A stretch of 64,000 nt of DNA from Pleodorina starrii (lineage: Eukaryota; Chlorophyta; Chlorophyceae; Chlamydomonadales; Volvocaceae). The DNA is taken from contig BRXU01000015.1 of the NCBI GenBank assembly GCA_030267565.1, positions 2,913,001 through 2,977,000 of the forward strand, written 5' to 3'. The notes beneath the pieces are model-generated. The model saw only the letters and a program-made list of their open reading frames with translations. It was not told where the DNA came from and did not search any database. Within the stretch, counting starts at the first letter, position 1; each line of letters begins with the position of its first letter. Below are positions 61,733 through 64,000 of this stretch, one piece after another. Both the position numbers and the translations under genes were made by a program.

Positions 61733-63180
61733 GAGCCCCGGTCCTCCGGCCACCTCCCCGGCGCGCCCTTCCGACCCGCGGGTCGGTGTGTCGGGCCCCC
61801 AGCCACCCAGCCCTCCGCTGTGGTATCGTCTTTGCTCGCCCACCCAGCCGCTCACCCACCCACCCACCTCGCGCGTGATTCCAATCCACCGACCCACCCA
61901 CCCACCCACCCATCAAGCCGGCCACTCGTCAAGCCACCCACCCATCAAGCCGGCCACTCGTCAAGCCACCCACCCATCAAGCCGGCCACTCGTCAAGCCA
62001 CCCACCCATCAAGCCATCAGCCACCCACCTCCCGGGTGAATCCAAAGTACTTGTAGCCCTCAGCGAATTGCTCCAGGGAGCCAGCAGCTGCCTCGATACT
62101 AGCCAGGGTGGAGCTGTACTGCCGCCAGCTGGGTGTGAGTGTGTGTGTGTGCGGATATGGGTATGGGTGCGTTTGGGGGGGGGGCAATTGATGGGAGGCG
62201 TGATCCTGGAGAAAAGACAAAGACAGGACAGGACAAACCAGGCGCTGCTTCCCGAAAGGGGGAAGAGCTAGCAAGCGCAGAAGCGAGTCAGGGGGGCGCT
62301 GCCGCCAGCCGGGTGGTAGTGTGCATGTGTGTGTATGCGTGTGTGCACGTGTGTGTATGCATGTGTGTGTGTGAAGATGAGGGCGATTGGCTAGGCTTGG
62401 GTACGACGGTCCTCCTGCTGCCTGCTGCTGCTGCGGGCGTTACGGGCGACCCGGAGACACTCTCGCCCGCTTTTGAGCCAACCTTATTCGTGTGGGAAGA
62501 GCGGACCCGGGGGGGAGGGCGATCGTGCGCCAGCTTCTGAGAGGCGCTGCGCAAATAAACGCCCCGCCCCCGCCCCGCTTCCAGTGCACGGCAGCCAGCC
62601 AGCCAGCCAGCCAGCCACAATCCGCTCTCCGCTCGCAACGCCCTCTCTTCTGCAAGGGCTGTCAGCCGGCCCGACCCATCCCGACGCGTCGACCCAATTT
62701 TATCCGAGCCAACCCAATCCTAATCGATCCGGTCCGCCCCGCGCAGCCCTCGCCCACAATCGTTTCATCTCTGTCTGTTCGCAGTACCCGGGCTGCTGCT
62801 TGCGTGTCCCCCCCCCTGCCGGCGCCGCCCCTGGACCGACCCCTCCTCGGCTGGACCAGCCTGGCAGCCGCTCACCGATAGCGGAAGTGGTCGGCGAAAT
62901 TGGCAAGCTGCGGGTCCACCGCCACCACCCCCAGACCATCCTCAGAAGCGACGCTGACGGCGTCTGCGGCGGCGGCGGAGGTGGAGGTGGAGGTGCGGCC
63001 CAGCGGCTGCGCCGGGCGGTGGGAGCCGCTGCTGCTGCTGCAGAAGAGGCGGCGCGGCGACGCGCCTGGGCCCGCGGCGGGGCCGTTGGGTCTAGCCGGG
63101 AGCTGGGTCGCGCCGGGCGACGCCCGCCAGGCGGCCTTCAGCGCTGTTCTTGTGGATTGGACTTGTGGAGAGTGAAGCAT
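50038..63180 (-). CDS. SBE: Starch branching enzyme, SBEII type (GH13, plastid)
   Basis: It cuts alpha-1,4-glucan chains and rejoins them as alpha-1,6 branches during starch synthesis in the plastid. Exons in coding order: 63180-62876, 62128-62029, 61185-61053, 60734-60605, 60033-59877, 59741-59651, 59439-59387, 59044-58907, 58459-58400, 57980-57916, 57578-57522, 55011-54915, 54492-54331, 53921-53856, 53391-53275, 52783-52729, 52451-52327, 51971-51879, 51492-51343, 50583-50509, 50313-50038. Phases join throughout, giving 834 residues. Residues 1 to about 80 are Ser/Ala/Arg-rich, like a transit peptide. Then come the CBM48 domain ([19 protein letters not shown]) and the catalytic barrel with all four GH13 regions: DVVHSH (339-344), [13 protein letters not shown] with nucleophile Asp413, [11 protein letters not shown] with acid/base Glu468, and ESHDQ with Asp537. 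[14 protein letters not shown] and [15 protein letters not shown] follow, then [14 protein letters not shown]. About 80 extra residues rich in Gln, Gly and His follow the usual end. Confidence 0.97.
50437..50489. repeat. (CCCA)n array in last SBE intron
   Basis: About a dozen CCCA units 20 bases downstream (in gene sense) of the donor after exon 50583-50509. In the RNA it reads (UGGG)n. Confidence 0.9.
51066..51337. repeat. (CCCT)n array in SBE intron
   Basis: A polypyrimidine array on the plus strand: a C-rich degenerate part up to 51195, then near-perfect CCCT units to 51337, ending six bases from the 5' splice site at 51342. In SBE RNA it reads (GGGA)n, the complement of the array in the 57521-55012 intron. 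Confidence 0.95.
55122..57275. repeat. (GGGA)n tetranucleotide array, about 2.15 kb
   Basis: About 538 GGGA units with only two visible irregularities (a 3-base unit near 56776 and a 5-G unit near 56828). It fills most of the SBE intron between exons 57578-57522 and 55011-54915. In SBE RNA it reads (UCCC)n. It is open in all frames, giving meaningless ORFs of up to 1000 codons. Confidence 0.98.
58851..58901. repeat. (CGCCCTCAAC)n array next to 5' splice site
   Basis: Five near-identical 10-bp units immediately downstream (in gene sense) of the donor of SBE exon 59044-58907. Microsatellite CA-rich sequence follows at 58738-58820. Confidence 0.9.
59088..59137. repeat. (GGCGAGGGGAAG)n 12-bp repeat
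   Basis: Four tandem 12-bp units in the SBE intron just upstream (in gene sense) of exon 59044-58907. Confidence 0.9.
60164..60262. repeat. GTGTGTTTGC-type repeat
   Basis: An alternation of TTTGCGTGTTTGCGTGTGTG units in the SBE intron between exons 60734-60605 and 60033-59877. Confidence 0.85.
61473..61742. repeat. (TA)n array with hairpin-forming inserts
   Basis: A TA microsatellite in the SBE intron between exons 62128-62029 and 61185-61053. It contains three copies, 30 bp apart (61571, 61601, 61631), of ACCGGGGCTCG. The exact reverse complement closes the array at 61732-61742, so any of the three can pair with it through a pure TA stem. Confidence 0.95.
61905..62015. repeat. 32-bp tandem repeat
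   Basis: Three copies of a unit containing CCACCCACCCATCAAGCC and GGCCACTCGTCAAG, directly downstream (in gene sense) of the donor of SBE exon 62128-62029. Confidence 0.9.
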
Positions 63181-64000
63181 GGCGCTGCGTCGGCGAGGCG
63201 GGGCGCTGTGGCAGTTTAAGGAGGTCGATAGCGACATTGCTGTGGTTGCAGCTTGCAGGCGGGGTTCCTTGTCCTAGACGGAGCTCAACTTTTCCGAACG
63301 TAAGGTGATATGAAGGTCAGAATAATTTGGAATTCAATTTGCAATTTAGCGGCAGGAAAGGTCAAGCGTAACTTAATCTGCGGTTTGGGTGTTGTGTGAG
63401 CGTTAGGGTTGCGATTGTTTAAGCAACTTTGCGTTTAGGTCGCTAATGCTTAAGAGTTTAAAACTTTATACTTCGGTATCCTGCACAACGCATGATATGG
63501 CAGCGATTGTGTCCATCTGTAACTGCCGCGTAATCGTCGTTCAGGGACTCGGGCGCGGCTGTCACAACTCGAGACCATTATGACACACTTGTTTCTCGGC
63601 CCGCTACCGATACGATAACACACTTCACCTGCAGAGTATTTGCGGCGAGGGCGACTATGCACGACGTCCTAATGGGTCCCGCGGGTCGACAAGTGCTGTC
63701 TAATGTTGTCCTATCGGTAGACCACTTTGGGGCAAATTATACTCAGACGTAATCGGCCGGCGGGTTGAGGGTGGGTGGCGGAGGGAAGCGCGCGCACAGG
63801 AAAGCTACCGCCCGAAGTGTGGGATCCAGGGGTTAGGGGTCCGTGTAGCTAACTTCTGCTGGCGCTAGCGCCGTTCCAGATGCTGTTGGGTGACACACGA
63901 GAGCTGCCGTGGGCCGCTGCGTCAGGCAGTGTACGGCGTGTACGACGTACGATTCAGCGCAAAAGGTACGGTAGTACGTACAAAAGGCAGTATTTCTTTG
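63181..64000. promoter_or_regulatory. SBE upstream region
   Basis: Sequence upstream of the SBE start codon. The composition becomes clearly AT-richer from about 63250. It presumably holds the 5' UTR and promoter. No gene or specific regulatory motif is recognised. Confidence 0.5.

Noticed and set aside
61131..62056. ORFs with long Tyr-Ile repeats
   Set aside because: Translation of the (TA)n microsatellite in an SBE intron.

Overview
The window is nuclear DNA of a volvocine-type green alga (order Chlamydomonadales; species not identifiable by reading). Reasons: strong GC bias, genes cut into many short exons by GT-AG introns full of simple repeats, proteins swollen by Gln/Ala/Gly/Pro tracts, TGTAA poly(A)-type signals, and a plant-lineage gene set (HEN2-type exosome helicase, CYFIP/SRA1 subunit of the WAVE/SCAR complex, SBEII-type starch branching enzyme, single-repeat MYB). 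Gene models were built by hand from splice sites, conserved motifs and codon phase. No RNA evidence was available, but exon lengths sum to multiples of three for HEN2 (partial), SRA1, cyclin, TRAPPC1 and SBE.

Layout: 286-7960 (+) last 12 exons of a HEN2/MTR4-family helicase whose 5' part lies left of the window. It converges tail to tail with SRA1/PIR (CYFIP family), 8601-19228 (-), about 23 exons and about 2550 residues, twice the usual size. 19229-23763 has no recognisable gene. 23764-28889 (-) is a multi-EF-hand protein of unknown role, 5' end unresolved. 29549-30063 (-) is a small two-exon gene of unknown family, divergent from a cyclin at 30403-33973 (+). 37189-38196 (+) is TRAPPC1/BET5. 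40687-40990 is a TA-flanked foldback MITE. 41604-45884 (+) is a MYB/SANT gene with a long poly-Gln tail. 50038-63180 (-) is a complete 21-exon, 834-residue plastid starch branching enzyme.

The genes serve unrelated housekeeping functions: nuclear RNA surveillance, actin nucleation control, vesicle tethering, cell cycle, transcription and starch synthesis. There is no operon, CRISPR array or prokaryotic-type system. The unusual biology is in the introns. They include a 2.15 kb (GGGA)n array and a complementary (CCCT)n array in the same SBE pre-mRNA, a 1 kb (GGGCA)n array in HEN2, a TA-rich perfect hairpin, duplicated 3' and 5' splice-site segments, and two short motifs recurring in introns of unrelated genes. 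The last could be remnants of an intron-seeding element, which is the best candidate here for something undescribed.
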